22,333 nt of DNA from an uncultured Anaerolineales bacterium (GCA_937952305.1 CALFZO010000079.1:1-22333); one strand, 5' to 3'. Positions 7,810 to 16,651 are shown, counted from the stretch's first letter. Notes: generated by a model not told the origin, from the letters alone. Numbers and translations: made by a program.

Positions 7810-9861
7810 GTGAGCACCCCCACCCTCGACCAACTCTGTATCAACACCATCCGCTTCCTTTCGGCTGACGGCGTGCAGCACGCCAACTCCGGGCACCCCG
7901 GCCTGCCGATGGGCGCCGCGCCGATGGCCTACGTCCTGTGGACGCGCTGCCTCAAGCACAACCCCGCCCATCCCGGCTGGGCCGACCGCGATCGGTTTGT
8001 GCTCTCGGCCGGCCACGGCTCGATGCTGTTGTACTCGCTGCTGCACCTCACCGGCTACCCGCTGGCGCTGGACGATCTCAAGGCGTTTCGCCAGTGGGAC
8101 AGCCGCACGCCGGGCCATCCGGAGAGCCACCTCACGCCCGGCGTGGAGACGACCACCGGCCCGCTCGGGCAGGGGCTGAGCAACGCCGTCGGCTTCGCCA
8201 TGGCCGAGGCGCACCTGGCCGCGCGCTACAACCGGCCCGGCCACGAGATCATCGACCACTACACCTACGTCATCGCCAGCGACGGCGACCTGATGGAAGG
8301 CGTGACCGCCGAGGCCAGCTCGCTGGCCGGGCACCTGCGCCTGGGCAAGCTCATCGTCCTGTACGACGACAACGCTATCTCACTGGCCGGCACCACCTCG
8401 CTCACGTTCACCGAGGACGTGGCGCTGCGCTATGCGGCCTACGGCTGGCAGACGCTGCGCGTCAGCGACGGCAACGACCCGGCCGCGCTCGAACGCGCGC
8501 TGCAGGCGGCGCGCCAGGTCACCGACCAGCCGACCTTGATCCTGGTGCGCACCACGCTCGGCTTCGGCGCGCCGCACAAGCAAGGCACGGCCGAGGCGCA
8601 CGGCTCGCCGCTCGGCTCGGACGAACTGGCCGCGGCCAAGCGCAACCTGGGCTGGCCCACCGACGCGCTCTTCCACCTGCCGGACGAGGCCGTGGCGCAC
8701 CTGCGCCGGTCGGTGGAGCGCGGCGCGAAGTGGGAGGCGGAGTGGAACAAGCGCTGGACGGCCTATGAGCAGGCGCACCCGGCGCTGGCAGCCGAGCTCA
8801 AGCGCCGCCTGGCGCGGGAACTGCCGGCGGACTGGGAGGCGGCGCTGCCGACCTTCCCCGCCGACCCCAAGGGGCTGGCCACGCGCAAAGCCGGCGAGGC
8901 CGTGCTGCAGGCCTTGGGCCAGAAACTGCCGGAGCTCGTCGGCGGATCGGCCGACCTCAACCCGTCCACGTTCACGGTGCTCAAAGGGCAGGGCGATTTC
9001 CAGAACCCGCATTCGTCGCCGGACGGCGCGCAGGGGACCTCTGGCGGCGCCTGGGGGTTTGAGGGCCGCAACCTGCACTTCGGCGTGCGCGAGCACGGCA
9101 TGGGCGCGGTCGTCAACGGCCTGGGCCTGCACGGCGGCTTCATCGGCTACGGCAGCACTTTCCTGACCTTCCATGATTACATGCGGCCGACGGTGCGCCT
9201 GGCGGCCGTGATGCAGCTGGGCAGCATCTGGGTCTACACCCACGACAGCATCGGCGTGGGCGAGGACGGCCCCACCCATCAGCCGGTGGAACACTATGCC
9301 GCGCTGCGCGCCATCCCTGGCCTGCTCTTCATCCGGCCGGCCGACGCCAACGAGACCGCCTGGGCCTGGCGCGTGGCCATCGCCAACCGCCACCGCCCGA
9401 CGGCGCTGGCGCTGACCCGTCAGAACGTGCCCACCCTGGACCGCGGCGTTTACGCCTCGGCCGAGGGTCTGACCCGCGGCGCGTACGTGCTCAACCCCGG
9501 CCTGTCGTCGCCGGACGTTCTCCTCCTGGCCACCGGCTCTGAAGTGGCCCTGATTGTGGAGGCCGAAAAGCAATTGGCCGAACTGGGCGTGAAGGCGCGC
9601 CTGGTGTCGATGCCGTGCTGGGAGTTGTTCGACGAGCAGCCGGCCGAGTATCGGGAGAGCGTGCTGCCGGCGGCGGTGACGGCGCGGCTGGCCGTCGAGG
9701 CCGGCGTCTCACTCGGCTGGCATCGCTGGGTCGGGCCGCGCGGGGCGCTGCTCACGCTGGACCGGTACGGGGCTTCCGCGCCGGCGCCGCGCATCTTCAA
9801 GGAACTCGGCTTCACGGTCGACCGCGTCGTGGCCCAGGCGCGGGCGTTGCTCGGCCGGTAG
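7810..9861 (+). CDS. tkt: Transketolase
   Basis: A 683-residue, thiamine diphosphate-dependent transketolase. It transfers two-carbon units between ketose and aldose phosphates in the pentose phosphate pathway. All family landmarks are present: NSGHPGLPMG (H29), SAGHG (H69), GPLGQGLSNAVG (about 117-128), the diphosphate-binding GDG region starting SDGDLMEG (about 157-164) with N188, H264, the catalytic glutamate E429 in FGVREHGMG, and HDS with GEDGPTHQP (H478, H490). Length is normal for the family. The start is GTG, with GGAG eight bases upstream. It is the first gene of a tight plus-strand cluster with rpiB (30 bases downstream) and the tal-pgi fusion. Confidence 0.98.
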   Translation: MSTPTLDQLCINTIRFLSADGVQHANSGHPGLPMGAAPMAYVLWTRCLKHNPAHPGWADRDRFVLSAGHGSMLLYSLLHLTGYPLALDDLKAFRQWDSRTPGHPESHLTPGVETTTGPLGQGLSNAVGFAMAEAHLAARYNRPGHEIIDHYTYVIASDGDLMEGVTAEASSLAGHLRLGKLIVLYDDNAISLAGTTSLTFTEDVALRYAAYGWQTLRVSDGNDPAALERALQAARQVTDQPTLILVRTTLGFGAPHKQGTAEAHGSPLGSDELAAAKRNLGWPTDALFHLPDEAVAHLRRSVERGAKWEAEWNKRWTAYEQAHPALAAELKRRLARELPADWEAALPTFPADPKGLATRKAGEAVLQALGQKLPELVGGSADLNPSTFTVLKGQGDFQNPHSSPDGAQGTSGGAWGFEGRNLHFGVREHGMGAVVNGLGLHGGFIGYGSTFLTFHDYMRPTVRLAAVMQLGSIWVYTHDSIGVGEDGPTHQPVEHYAALRAIPGLLFIRPADANETAWAWRVAIANRHRPTALALTRQNVPTLDRGVYASAEGLTRGAYVLNPGLSSPDVLLLATGSEVALIVEAEKQLAELGVKARLVSMPCWELFDEQPAEYRESVLPAAVTARLAVEAGVSLGWHRWVGPRGALLTLDRYGASAPAPRIFKELGFTVDRVVAQARALLGR

Positions 9862-9891
9862 CCGCGCTGGCCGGAATTGCGAGACTCACCT

Positions 9892-10341
9892 ATGCAGATT
9901 GCCGTCGCTTGCGACCATGCCGGATTCCCGGCCAAAGCCCAGGTGCTCGAGGCCATCCGCGCGGCCGGCCATACGGCCCTGGACCTGGGGACCGACTCGG
10001 CGGATGTCCCCGTTGATTATCCGGACGCGGCCCAGGCGGTGGGCACGGCCATCCAGGCCGGCCAGGCCGAGCGCGGCATCCTCCTGTGCGGCAGCGGCGT
10101 CGGCGCGGGCGTGGCCGCCAACAAGATGCGCGGCCTGCGCGCCGGCGTCTGCCACGACATATATTCGGCGCATCAGGGGGTGGAGCACGACGACATGAAC
10201 GTGCTCTGCCTGGGCGCCCGCATCGTCGGCCCGGCCGTCATCCCGGAATTGGTGCGCGCCTTCCTGGAGGCCCGCTTTTCCGGGGCAGAGCGCCACGTCC
10301 GGCGGCTGAACAAAGTCCTGGCGCTTGAGTCAGATCGGTAG
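9892..10341 (+). CDS. rpiB: Ribose-5-phosphate isomerase B
   Basis: A 149-residue RpiB/LacA-family sugar-phosphate isomerase that interconverts ribulose 5-phosphate and ribose 5-phosphate. N-terminal ACDHAGF carries D8 and H9. The catalytic cysteine is C66 in LLCGSGVG, and H99 lies in EHDDMNVLCLGAR; both fall at the same numbers I recall for E. coli RpiB. The phosphate loop GSGVGAGVAANK is intact. The ATG is chosen because it begins the family's conserved first strand; an in-frame TTG five codons earlier is possible but adds residues the family lacks. It sits between tkt and tal-pgi and supplies the isomerase step of the same pathway. Confidence 0.96.
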   Translation: MQIAVACDHAGFPAKAQVLEAIRAAGHTALDLGTDSADVPVDYPDAAQAVGTAIQAGQAERGILLCGSGVGAGVAANKMRGLRAGVCHDIYSAHQGVEHDDMNVLCLGARIVGPAVIPELVRAFLEARFSGAERHVRRLNKVLALESDR

Positions 10342-10390
10342 GCGCGCCCAGCCGGGTGCCCGGCAGTCGTGTGCGCGATAGGAAACCATC

Positions 10391-13174
10391 ATGCCCAAAA
10401 ACCCTCTTGTCGAACTACAGAAGCTCGGCCAGTCGCCCTGGCACGACAACATCCGGCGTGACCTGCTCACCACCGGCAAGCTCAAGAAGATGGTCAAGGA
10501 CGGCGACATCACCGGCTTGACCTCCAATCCCACCATCTTTGAGCAGGCCATTGGCCAGACCACGATCTACGACGCGGCCGTGGCTGACCTGGCCCGCCAG
10601 GGGTTGACCTCCGGCCAGATCTTCGACCGCCTGGCCGTCGAAGACATCCAGGCCGCCGCCGACGTCTTCCGGCCCGTGTATGAGCGCACCGCCGGCGCCG
10701 ACGGCTACGTCAGCATCGAGGTCGCGCCCACCTACGCCCGCGACACGGAGGCCACGCTGAAGGAAGCGCGGCGGTTGTGGAAGACGGTCGGCCGGCCCAA
10801 CCTGATGGTCAAGATCCCGGCCACCCAAGAGGGCCTGCCCGCCATCGAGCAGGCGCTGGCGGACGGGATCAATATCAATGTCACCCTGATCTTCTCGATC
10901 GAGCGCTATCGCGCTGTCATGGACGCTTACCTGGCGGCCCTGGAGCGGCGGGTGGCGGCGCGCAAGAAGATCGACCGGATCGCGTCGGTGGCGTCGTTCT
11001 TCGTCAGCCGTGTGGACACGCTCGTGGACAAGCGCCTGGACGAGAAGATTAGGGCGCTGGGCGCGGCCGGCACGCCGGCCCTGCAGGCGCTAAAGGGCAA
11101 AGCCGCCATCGCCAACGCCCAGTTGGCCTATGCGGCCTTCCGCCAGGTTTTCGCCGGCGAGCGCTGGGACAAACTGGCCGCCAAAGGCGCGCGCTTCCAG
11201 CGGCCGTTGTGGGCCAGCACGTCCACCAAGAACCCGGCTTATCCGGATGTGTACTACGTCGAGGCCCTGGTCGGCCCGGACACCGTGGACACCATGCCGC
11301 CCGCCACCGTGGCGGCCTACAAGGACCACGGCCGGCCGGAACTGCGCCTCGGCGATGACAGCGCTGACGCCCAGCGCGTGATCGACGAGCTGGCCGAGCT
11401 CAACCTTCCGATGGACGCCGTCACCCAGCAGCTCGAGGCGGAAGGCGTAGCCTCCTTCGCCAAATCCTTCGACACGCTCCTGGCCGTGGTGGAAGCGCGC
11501 CGGCAGGCCGTGGTGTTGAACGACCGCCAGCAGCACAGCCTGGGCTCGGCCGAGAAGGCGGCGGCCAAGCTCATGGGGCGCCTGGACGCCGAGCAATTCG
11601 GCGCGCGGCTGTGGCGCAAGGATCCGACCCTGTGGAAGCCCGCCGACGCCGCGCATCAGGCCGAGATCAAGATCCGGATGGGCTGGCTGGACGTGGCCGG
11701 CCAGATGGCCGGGCACCTGAGCGAACTGACGACCTTCGCGGGCGAAGTGCGCCGGGCCGGCTTCACCCACGCCTTGTTGCTGGGCATGGGCGGCTCGTCG
11801 CTGGCCCCGGAAGTGATGCGCGTGACGTTCGGCGTGGCCAAGGGCTACCTGGACCTGGCCGTGCTGGATTCCACGGACCCGGCCGCCGTGCTGGCCGCCG
11901 ACGCGCGCAGCGACCACGCGCGCACGCTCTACCTCGTTTCGTCTAAATCTGGCGGCACGGCCGAAATCAACGCCATGTTCCGGTTCTTCTGGGACCGGGT
12001 GGTGGCCGTGAAGGGCCGCCGGGCGGGCGAGAACTTCGTCGCCATCACCGACCCGGGCACCTCGCTGGAGGCGCTGGCCAAAGAGCGCGGCTTCCGGCGT
12101 ATCTTCGTGAACCCGCCCGAGATCGGCGGGCGCTATTCGGTGCTGTCGTACTTCGGCCTGGTGCCGGCGGCCCTGATGGGCCTGGACGTGGCCCGGCTGC
12201 TCGAGCGCGCCCAGGCGATGAGCCTGGCCTGCGGCGCCGGCCAGCCAGCTGAGCGCAACCCGGGCCTGCGGCTGGGCGCCGCCCTCGGCGCGCTGGCGGC
12301 GGCCAAGCGGGACAAGGTCACGTTCATCGTCTCGGACCGGATCGCCTCGTTCGGCTACTGGGTGGAACAGCTCATCGCCGAATCGACCGGCAAGGAAGGG
12401 CGGGGCATTCTGCCCGTGGAGGGCGAGGCGCTCGGCAAGCCGCGCGTCTACGGCCAGGACCGGGTGTTCGTGCATCTGCGCCTGGGCCAGGACGCCGCCC
12501 AGGCCCGCGCCGCGGCGGCCCTGAAGAAGGCCGGCCAGCCCGTCATCGAGATCGCCCTCGCCGACGTGTACGACCTGGGCGGCGAGTTCTTGCGCTGGGA
12601 GATCGCCACGGCCGTGGCTGGCTGGGCGCTGGGCATCAACCCGTTCGACCAACCGGACGTCCAGGCCGCCAAGGACATCACCAAGCGGCTGCTGGCCGAG
12701 TTCACCCAGACCGGCAACCTGCCGGACGAAGCCCGCGCCCTGCGGCTGGACGAGGCCAAGACGACGGCCGCCGTGCGCAAGCTGCTCAAGACCGTGAAGC
12801 GCGGGGATTACGTGGCGGTGACGGCTTACCTGGCGCGCACGCCGCGCCGCGAGAAGCTGCTGCGCGAGCTGCAGGCCGCCCTGCGCGACGCGACCGGGGC
12901 CGCGACGACGGTGGGCTACGGGCCGCGTTTCCTGCATTCCACGGGCCAGCTGCACAAGGGCGGCGCCAACAACGGCGTCTTCCTGCAGTTGGTGTGTGAC
13001 GACCCGCTCGACGCGCCGATCCACGGCGAGGCGTTCACGTTCTCGACGCTCAAGAACGCCCAGGCGCTCGGCGACTTCCAGGCGCTGACGGCTCGCGGCC
13101 GGCGCGCGCTGCGCCTGGATCTGGACGACCAGGTCGAGCGCGGTTTGCAAAAACTCCGGGATGTGTTAAGGTAA
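10391..13174 (+). CDS. tal-pgi: Bifunctional transaldolase / glucose-6-phosphate isomerase
   Basis: A 927-residue fusion. Residues 1 to about 370 are a mycobacterial-type transaldolase, with SNPTIFEQAI near the N-terminus and the Schiff-base lysine K141 in NLMVKIPAT. From about residue 390 to the end it is a phosphoglucose isomerase: GMGGSSLAPEV (about 464), SSKSGGT (about 517) for phosphate binding, then ESTGKEGRG, and near the C-terminus HSTGQLHKGG with K856. Fused Tal-Pgi proteins are known in several phyla, including Chloroflexota. Joining the two activities would carry fructose 6-phosphate from the transaldolase reaction directly to glucose 6-phosphate; channelling itself is inference. 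Both catalytic sets look intact and no frameshift is seen at the junction. AGGAAA precedes the ATG. It lies 49 bases after rpiB, in the same operon. Confidence 0.97.
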   Translation: MPKNPLVELQKLGQSPWHDNIRRDLLTTGKLKKMVKDGDITGLTSNPTIFEQAIGQTTIYDAAVADLARQGLTSGQIFDRLAVEDIQAAADVFRPVYERTAGADGYVSIEVAPTYARDTEATLKEARRLWKTVGRPNLMVKIPATQEGLPAIEQALADGININVTLIFSIERYRAVMDAYLAALERRVAARKKIDRIASVASFFVSRVDTLVDKRLDEKIRALGAAGTPALQALKGKAAIANAQLAYAAFRQVFAGERWDKLAAKGARFQRPLWASTSTKNPAYPDVYYVEALVGPDTVDTMPPATVAAYKDHGRPELRLGDDSADAQRVIDELAELNLPMDAVTQQLEAEGVASFAKSFDTLLAVVEARRQAVVLNDRQQHSLGSAEKAAAKLMGRLDAEQFGARLWRKDPTLWKPADAAHQAEIKIRMGWLDVAGQMAGHLSELTTFAGEVRRAGFTHALLLGMGGSSLAPEVMRVTFGVAKGYLDLAVLDSTDPAAVLAADARSDHARTLYLVSSKSGGTAEINAMFRFFWDRVVAVKGRRAGENFVAITDPGTSLEALAKERGFRRIFVNPPEIGGRYSVLSYFGLVPAALMGLDVARLLERAQAMSLACGAGQPAERNPGLRLGAALGALAAAKRDKVTFIVSDRIASFGYWVEQLIAESTGKEGRGILPVEGEALGKPRVYGQDRVFVHLRLGQDAAQARAAAALKKAGQPVIEIALADVYDLGGEFLRWEIATAVAGWALGINPFDQPDVQAAKDITKRLLAEFTQTGNLPDEARALRLDEAKTTAAVRKLLKTVKRGDYVAVTAYLARTPRREKLLRELQAALRDATGAATTVGYGPRFLHSTGQLHKGGANNGVFLQLVCDDPLDAPIHGEAFTFSTLKNAQALGDFQALTARGRRALRLDLDDQVERGLQKLRDVLR

Positions 13175-13210
13175 GGGGCGGCGGCATCTGGCCGCCTAAC
13201 TGCTTTGTCT

Positions 13211-13918
13211 ATGCCTCGCCCGCGCTCACGCGTCCGCTATGAGATGACGTCCCTCCGGCCGCCGGCCCGGCTGGCGCCGCGCGTCGTCCCCTCGGTGGAC
13301 CCGTGGGTGGCGGGCGAGATGTTCGTCTCCCCCCATGTCGAGGAGCGGCGCCGCGGCCTGGCCATCCTGTTCGGCTCGGAAACAGTGCGCCGCTCGCCGT
13401 TGACGGCGCAGCTGCTGGCCGCGCGCGTGGACGAGCCGGATCTGGCCCTGCGGTCCCAGATCGTCCAGGCGCTGGCCGATTATTTCGAAGTGCGCGGCAG
13501 CGATTACCGTTACCCATCCGAGATTCGCTCGTTGGCCGCCGCCCATCTGCGCCGCTATGACCGGCCGCAGATCCAGGCCCTGCTGGAGGTCCACGTGGCC
13601 GCCCGGGAGGGCGCGGTGCGCCTGGCGCCGGACAGCCTCAGCCGGCTGTTGGCGCGCATCCCCAACGCCTCGCTGGTGCTGGTGCGGCTGGCCGGTGAAC
13701 GCGGGCTGGCGGTCCGCCTGCGCCGCGCGGCCGTGGAGTTGATCGGGCGAGTGGGTTTCACCGACGCCTTGCAGGCGCTGGAAGGGCTGGAAGCGCGCAT
13801 CGCCGGCCGCCGCGCCGGCCAGATGGCCATGGCTTTTGCCCCCACCGACCACGCCGACGAGCAAAGCCTGCTGCCGGCCTTACAGCAGACCTTGCTGGCC
13901 CTGCGCGAAAACGAATAG
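13211..13918 (+). CDS. Helical-repeat-like protein, function unknown
   Basis: A 235-residue, Arg- and Leu-rich protein without signal peptide or membrane segment. It is made of successive amphipathic helix pairs (for example LTAQLLAARVDEPDLALRSQ, IQALLEVHVAAREGAVRLAP and LRRAAVELIGRVGFTDALQA). The pattern resembles HEAT or armadillo-type repeats, a fold often used for protein binding, but I cannot name a family. It starts 36 bases after tal-pgi, so it may be co-transcribed. ATG 13211 is preferred over the TTG two codons earlier; a later ATG at 13244 is also possible, and no candidate has a convincing ribosome-binding site. Confidence 0.7.
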   Translation: MPRPRSRVRYEMTSLRPPARLAPRVVPSVDPWVAGEMFVSPHVEERRRGLAILFGSETVRRSPLTAQLLAARVDEPDLALRSQIVQALADYFEVRGSDYRYPSEIRSLAAAHLRRYDRPQIQALLEVHVAAREGAVRLAPDSLSRLLARIPNASLVLVRLAGERGLAVRLRRAAVELIGRVGFTDALQALEGLEARIAGRRAGQMAMAFAPTDHADEQSLLPALQQTLLALRENE

Positions 13919-13972
13919 GCGCCGCGCCCCCGCCGCCACAACCCCGCCCGCCTGGTCGAAGGACATTTTGCT

Positions 13973-14605
13973 ATGCCAAACAGACTGTACTATTCTGCGC
14001 CGCGGCGCCTGGCGCGGGCGCTGCTGGCTGGCGCGCTGATCGGGGCGGCGCTGCTCCTGCTGCTGCGGCCGGCCGCGGCCGCGCCGCTGCCTCAGGCCGG
14101 CACGCCTGGCGGCCTGAGGGTGGAAGTTTTCGAAGACGTGAACGTGCGCGCCGGGCCGGGCACCGACTATGACCTGATCGGCAAGCTGGTGGCAGGCCAG
14201 TCCGAGACCATCTTGGGCCGGGCGACCGTGGGCGCGTTTGTGTGGCTCAAGATTGTGTACTTTGGCGGCCCGGACAACACCGGCTGGGTGCTGGCCGGGT
14301 TGGTGCGCGTGGCCGGCGACGTCAACACGCTGCCGGAAGTGGCCGTCCCGCCGACGCCCACGCTGCCGCCGACGGCGACGCTGGGCGCGTTTGTGGAGGT
14401 CACCGCGACGCCGGGCGGCGCGGCCGTTGTCAGCGAGCGTCTGCCCACGTTCACGGCGCCGGCGCCCGTGATCCGGCCGACGCTGCTGCCGGCCCAGGGC
14501 CTGGCCTCGGGCGGCGGCGCCTTCCCGCCGGCCCTGGCGATCATCGCGCTGTTGGTGATGGGGGTCTTTGCGGGGCTGGTCAGCCTGATCCGGAGCCGGG
14601 GGTAA
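13973..14605 (+). CDS. Exported SH3b-domain protein with C-terminal membrane anchor
   Basis: A 210-residue surface protein. A basic N-terminus and hydrophobic segment (about residues 12-37, ending AAAA) make a signal peptide. A bacterial SH3 domain follows (about 48-114), with the hallmark VNVRAGPGTDYDLIGKL and the later strands WLKIVYF and GWVLAGLVRV. Next is a Pro/Thr-rich linker (PPTPTLPPTAT, about 126-137), then a low-complexity region and a final hydrophobic helix (about 186-204) ending in SLIRSRG, which should anchor it in the membrane. SH3b domains in exported proteins usually bind peptidoglycan or other cell-wall material; that role is inferred here. AAGGA lies nine bases before the ATG. 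Its 3' end overlaps the convergent small gene by 26 bases. Confidence 0.85.
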   Translation: MPNRLYYSAPRRLARALLAGALIGAALLLLLRPAAAAPLPQAGTPGGLRVEVFEDVNVRAGPGTDYDLIGKLVAGQSETILGRATVGAFVWLKIVYFGGPDNTGWVLAGLVRVAGDVNTLPEVAVPPTPTLPPTATLGAFVEVTATPGGAAVVSERLPTFTAPAPVIRPTLLPAQGLASGGGAFPPALAIIALLVMGVFAGLVSLIRSRG

Positions 14606-14861
14606 GCGTGGCGACCTGGGCCGCCACGCGCCGGCCCTCGGCGGTGAGCCAGAAGGTGGCCGCCGGAAACTTCTTGTTGCTGTCGAGCAGGCCGGCCGCG
14701 GTCAAATCGTCGGCCAGACGCCGCGCCACGGCCTCCGGCGCGCGGCCGTCGGCGTAGTGCAGGCGGAACTCCTTGCGGCCATCCAGGTGGCGGTGGGCCT
14801 TGAGGGCGTGCCCGGCGGCCACGGCCAGCAGCAGGCGGGTGTGGTCGGAAGATAGCTTCAT
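14580..14861 (-). CDS. Small winged-helix-like protein, function unknown
   Basis: A 93-residue protein that I do not recognise with certainty. It is mostly helical with a short beta segment (KEFRLHYADG) and ends in a strand-like FWLTAEGRRVA, a layout that resembles small winged-helix proteins in which LTAEGR-type tails are common. It has no cysteines or membrane segment. It is the last minus-strand gene downstream of the B12-type radical SAM gene, 37 bases after the 68-aa gene, and its last 26 bases overlap the end of the SH3b gene from the other strand. No clear ribosome-binding site is seen, so the start is less certain than the frame. Confidence 0.6.
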   Translation of the reverse strand: MKLSSDHTRLLLAVAAGHALKAHRHLDGRKEFRLHYADGRAPEAVARRLADDLTAAGLLDSNKKFPAATFWLTAEGRRVAAQVATLTPGSGSG

Positions 14862-14898
14862 CGCGCCGCAGCCAGCGCGCCGCCCCGGGCGTCGGCGC

Positions 14899-15105
14899 TC
14901 AACCCAACTGATCGACGTAGTCGTGCAGTTTGCGCTGATTGATTTTGACGTACTGGTCCGTCAGGATCTCGGCCATCTCCTCCGGCGTCAGGCGTGACCG
15001 CAGGATGTCTAGCGCGTCCTCCGGCGACTGGCCGTAGGCCAGTTTCTTCTTCCCGTTTTTCAGATCGAACAGGTACATGAAGTGGGGGTTGCTGAAGCTG
15101 CTCAT
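14899..15105 (-). CDS. Small conserved-looking protein, function unknown
   Basis: A 68-residue hydrophilic protein with well-formed coding sequence (FMYLFDLKNGKKKLAYGQSP, then a helical EDALDILRSRLTPEEMAEIL). It probably folds as a short beta hairpin followed by helices. No family is recognised. It lies 82 bases downstream of the radical SAM gene, separated from it by a heptamer repeat, and 37 bases upstream of the 93-aa gene on the same strand. M1 lacks a clear ribosome-binding site; M10 is an alternative that also lacks one. The low-GC, Lys-rich composition compared with the neighbours is mild and does not by itself argue for transfer. Confidence 0.6.
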   Translation of the reverse strand: MSSFSNPHFMYLFDLKNGKKKLAYGQSPEDALDILRSRLTPEEMAEILTDQYVKINQRKLHDYVDQLG

Positions 15106-15118
15106 GAGATGACGAGGG

Positions 15119-15186
15119 CGGAAGACGAATAACGAAAGACGGCCCCGCGCGAGCGGCGTTCGTCCTCCGGCGTTCGTCCTTCGTCC
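15119..15186. repeat. Heptanucleotide repeats in opposite orientations
   Basis: The gap between two minus-strand genes consists largely of 7-base units. At 15119-15141 the units read CGGAAGA, CGAATAA, CGAAAGA. At 15159-15186 they read TTCGTCC, TCCGGCG, TTCGTCC, TTCGTCC, the complementary type. The two blocks could pair into an imperfect hairpin. Degenerate heptamers of this style occur between genes in some cyanobacteria and other filamentous bacteria. Confidence 0.6.
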
Positions 15187-15187
15187 G

Positions 15188-16591
15188 CTAGGCTTTGGCC
15201 AGCGCGTCCAGGTAGTTCCGGCGCTGCTGGCGCACCTCGGCCAGACCGCGGTTGACCTCGTCGTCGTAGCGGCCGGCCAGCAGTTCCCGATAGAAGCGGT
15301 AGTCCACGCCCACCACTTTCTCGTCGTCCGGGAAACGGTGGTAGTTCTCCTTGGACATGCGGCTCTTGCCTTCGGCGATGAGTTGATAGCCCAACGCCGA
15401 GCCGGGGTAGGGGGCGTAGAACGAGATCGACGGCAGGATGCGCTTGGTGTACTTGACCATGCGCATGGTTTTGAAGGCGTCCTCGTGCGTCTCGCCCGGG
15501 ATGCCGAGCATGATGTTGCTCCAGAAGACCGGCGGCTTTTTGCCCTGCGCCTCCATCTCGTCGCCGATGCGCGTCAGCAGGTCGATGGCGAAGTAATTGT
15601 CTTCCTCGGTGCACTCCTTGTTGAGGATCTTCAGCACGCGGTCGCTGCCGCTTTCAAAGCCGATCGAGACGGTGTTCCAGTTGGTCTCTTTGATCAGGGC
15701 TTCGAACAGGTCCGGCCACTGGCGCACGGTGTCGGCGCGGCCAGCCGCCCAGTAGGGCCAGCGCTTGCGCGCCTTGCGCGGATACTTCTCCAGCCACTCC
15801 TCCAGCCAAGACGGGTTCTGGAAGAACATCGAATCGTGGATGACCACCGAGCCGATGCCGTACTTCTCGTCCAGGTAGTTGAGCTCGTCGATGACCATGT
15901 CCACGGGGCGGCGGCCCATGTTCGGGATGTACGAGTTCTCGTTGCAGAACACGCACTGCCACGGGCAGACCCGGCTGGTGATCAGGGTGACCACCGGCGG
16001 CGGCCCCCAGCCGCATTCCGGCTCCAGCGGCCAATGAAATTTGCGAGACAGCCGCCAGGAGGCTGGCTTGGGCCAGAGGGTGCGGTCGAGCATGGGCCAC
16101 TCGGCCATGCTCTTGGCGCCCACCCCCAGCGTCAGGCGCTGAAAGGCGGCCGGGTCCTTCACCAGTTCCAGGATCGTGTTCTCGCCCGGCCCCTGGACGA
16201 TCCGGTCGAACTCCGGCACCGCCAGCATCTCGTCCGGCGCCACGGTGGCGTGCATGCCGCCGGCCAGCACCAGGCCGCGCGGGTTGACCTCTTTGAAGAG
16301 CTTGGCCGAGCGATAGGCGACCGGGAACGTGTACGAGCGCACGTTCATGATCAGCATGTCGTAGCCCTGCAGGCGCTTCTTCACCTGGTCCCAGGTGGTG
16401 CACTGCCGGGTGGAGAACAGGTCGGTCAGGACGCCGTTCTGGTGCAGGATCGTGCGCAGCAGTCCCAGGCCATGGTCCTGCCATTGCTCGTGCGGGCCGG
16501 CCGGATTGACCAGGTCGCCCAGGTCGCCCAGGTCTAGCCACAGGATCTTGCTGGTCGGTTTCTTTTGGAAGATGGGCCAGGCGATCGCCAT
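15188..16591 (-). CDS. B12-binding-type radical SAM enzyme
   Basis: A 467-residue radical SAM protein. The N-terminal ~165 residues resemble a cobalamin-binding Rossmann domain (GYDMLIMNVRSYTFP, then VLAGGMHATVAPDE and VQGPGENT), although no clear B12-ligating DxHxxG is present. The 4Fe-4S/SAM cluster motif is C209-x3-C213-x2-C216 in SRVCPWQCVFCNE. Downstream are the usual barrel features (SIGFESGSDRVLKILNKECT and IMLGIPGETHEDAFKTM). The family includes methyltransferases and ring-forming enzymes; the substrate is unknown. The start is this ATG because GAGGAG lies seven bases upstream, although the frame is open 11 codons further. It lies 131 bases downstream of the DUF2203 gene and may belong to the Fe-S locus transcript. 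Confidence 0.93.
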   Translation of the reverse strand: MAIAWPIFQKKPTSKILWLDLGDLGDLVNPAGPHEQWQDHGLGLLRTILHQNGVLTDLFSTRQCTTWDQVKKRLQGYDMLIMNVRSYTFPVAYRSAKLFKEVNPRGLVLAGGMHATVAPDEMLAVPEFDRIVQGPGENTILELVKDPAAFQRLTLGVGAKSMAEWPMLDRTLWPKPASWRLSRKFHWPLEPECGWGPPPVVTLITSRVCPWQCVFCNENSYIPNMGRRPVDMVIDELNYLDEKYGIGSVVIHDSMFFQNPSWLEEWLEKYPRKARKRWPYWAAGRADTVRQWPDLFEALIKETNWNTVSIGFESGSDRVLKILNKECTEEDNYFAIDLLTRIGDEMEAQGKKPPVFWSNIMLGIPGETHEDAFKTMRMVKYTKRILPSISFYAPYPGSALGYQLIAEGKSRMSKENYHRFPDDEKVVGVDYRFYRELLAGRYDDEVNRGLAEVRQQRRNYLDALAKA

Positions 16592-16651
16592 GGAGCTACT
16601 CCTCAAACCCGCGCCGCGCGGCACCCGGCCGGCGGCGGTTCAGGGCAAGCA

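Noticed and set aside
8380..9573. A 397-codon minus-strand frame opposite tkt
   Set aside because: Shadow of the transketolase gene; no recognisable domain and no ribosome-binding site.
9877..9891. Upstream TTG start for rpiB
   Set aside because: Adds five residues before the conserved first strand; the ATG at 9892 puts the catalytic Cys and His at the family's usual numbers.
11090..13150. A 686-codon open frame on the minus strand opposite tal-pgi
   Set aside because: Low-complexity His/Arg/Gln-rich translation with no motifs; the plus strand holds intact transaldolase and isomerase motifs across the same stretch.
13177..13196. GGCGGC/GCCGCC hairpin after tal-pgi as a terminator
   Set aside because: Six GC pairs with an 8-base loop are common by chance here and no T-run follows; the next gene starts within 36 bases.
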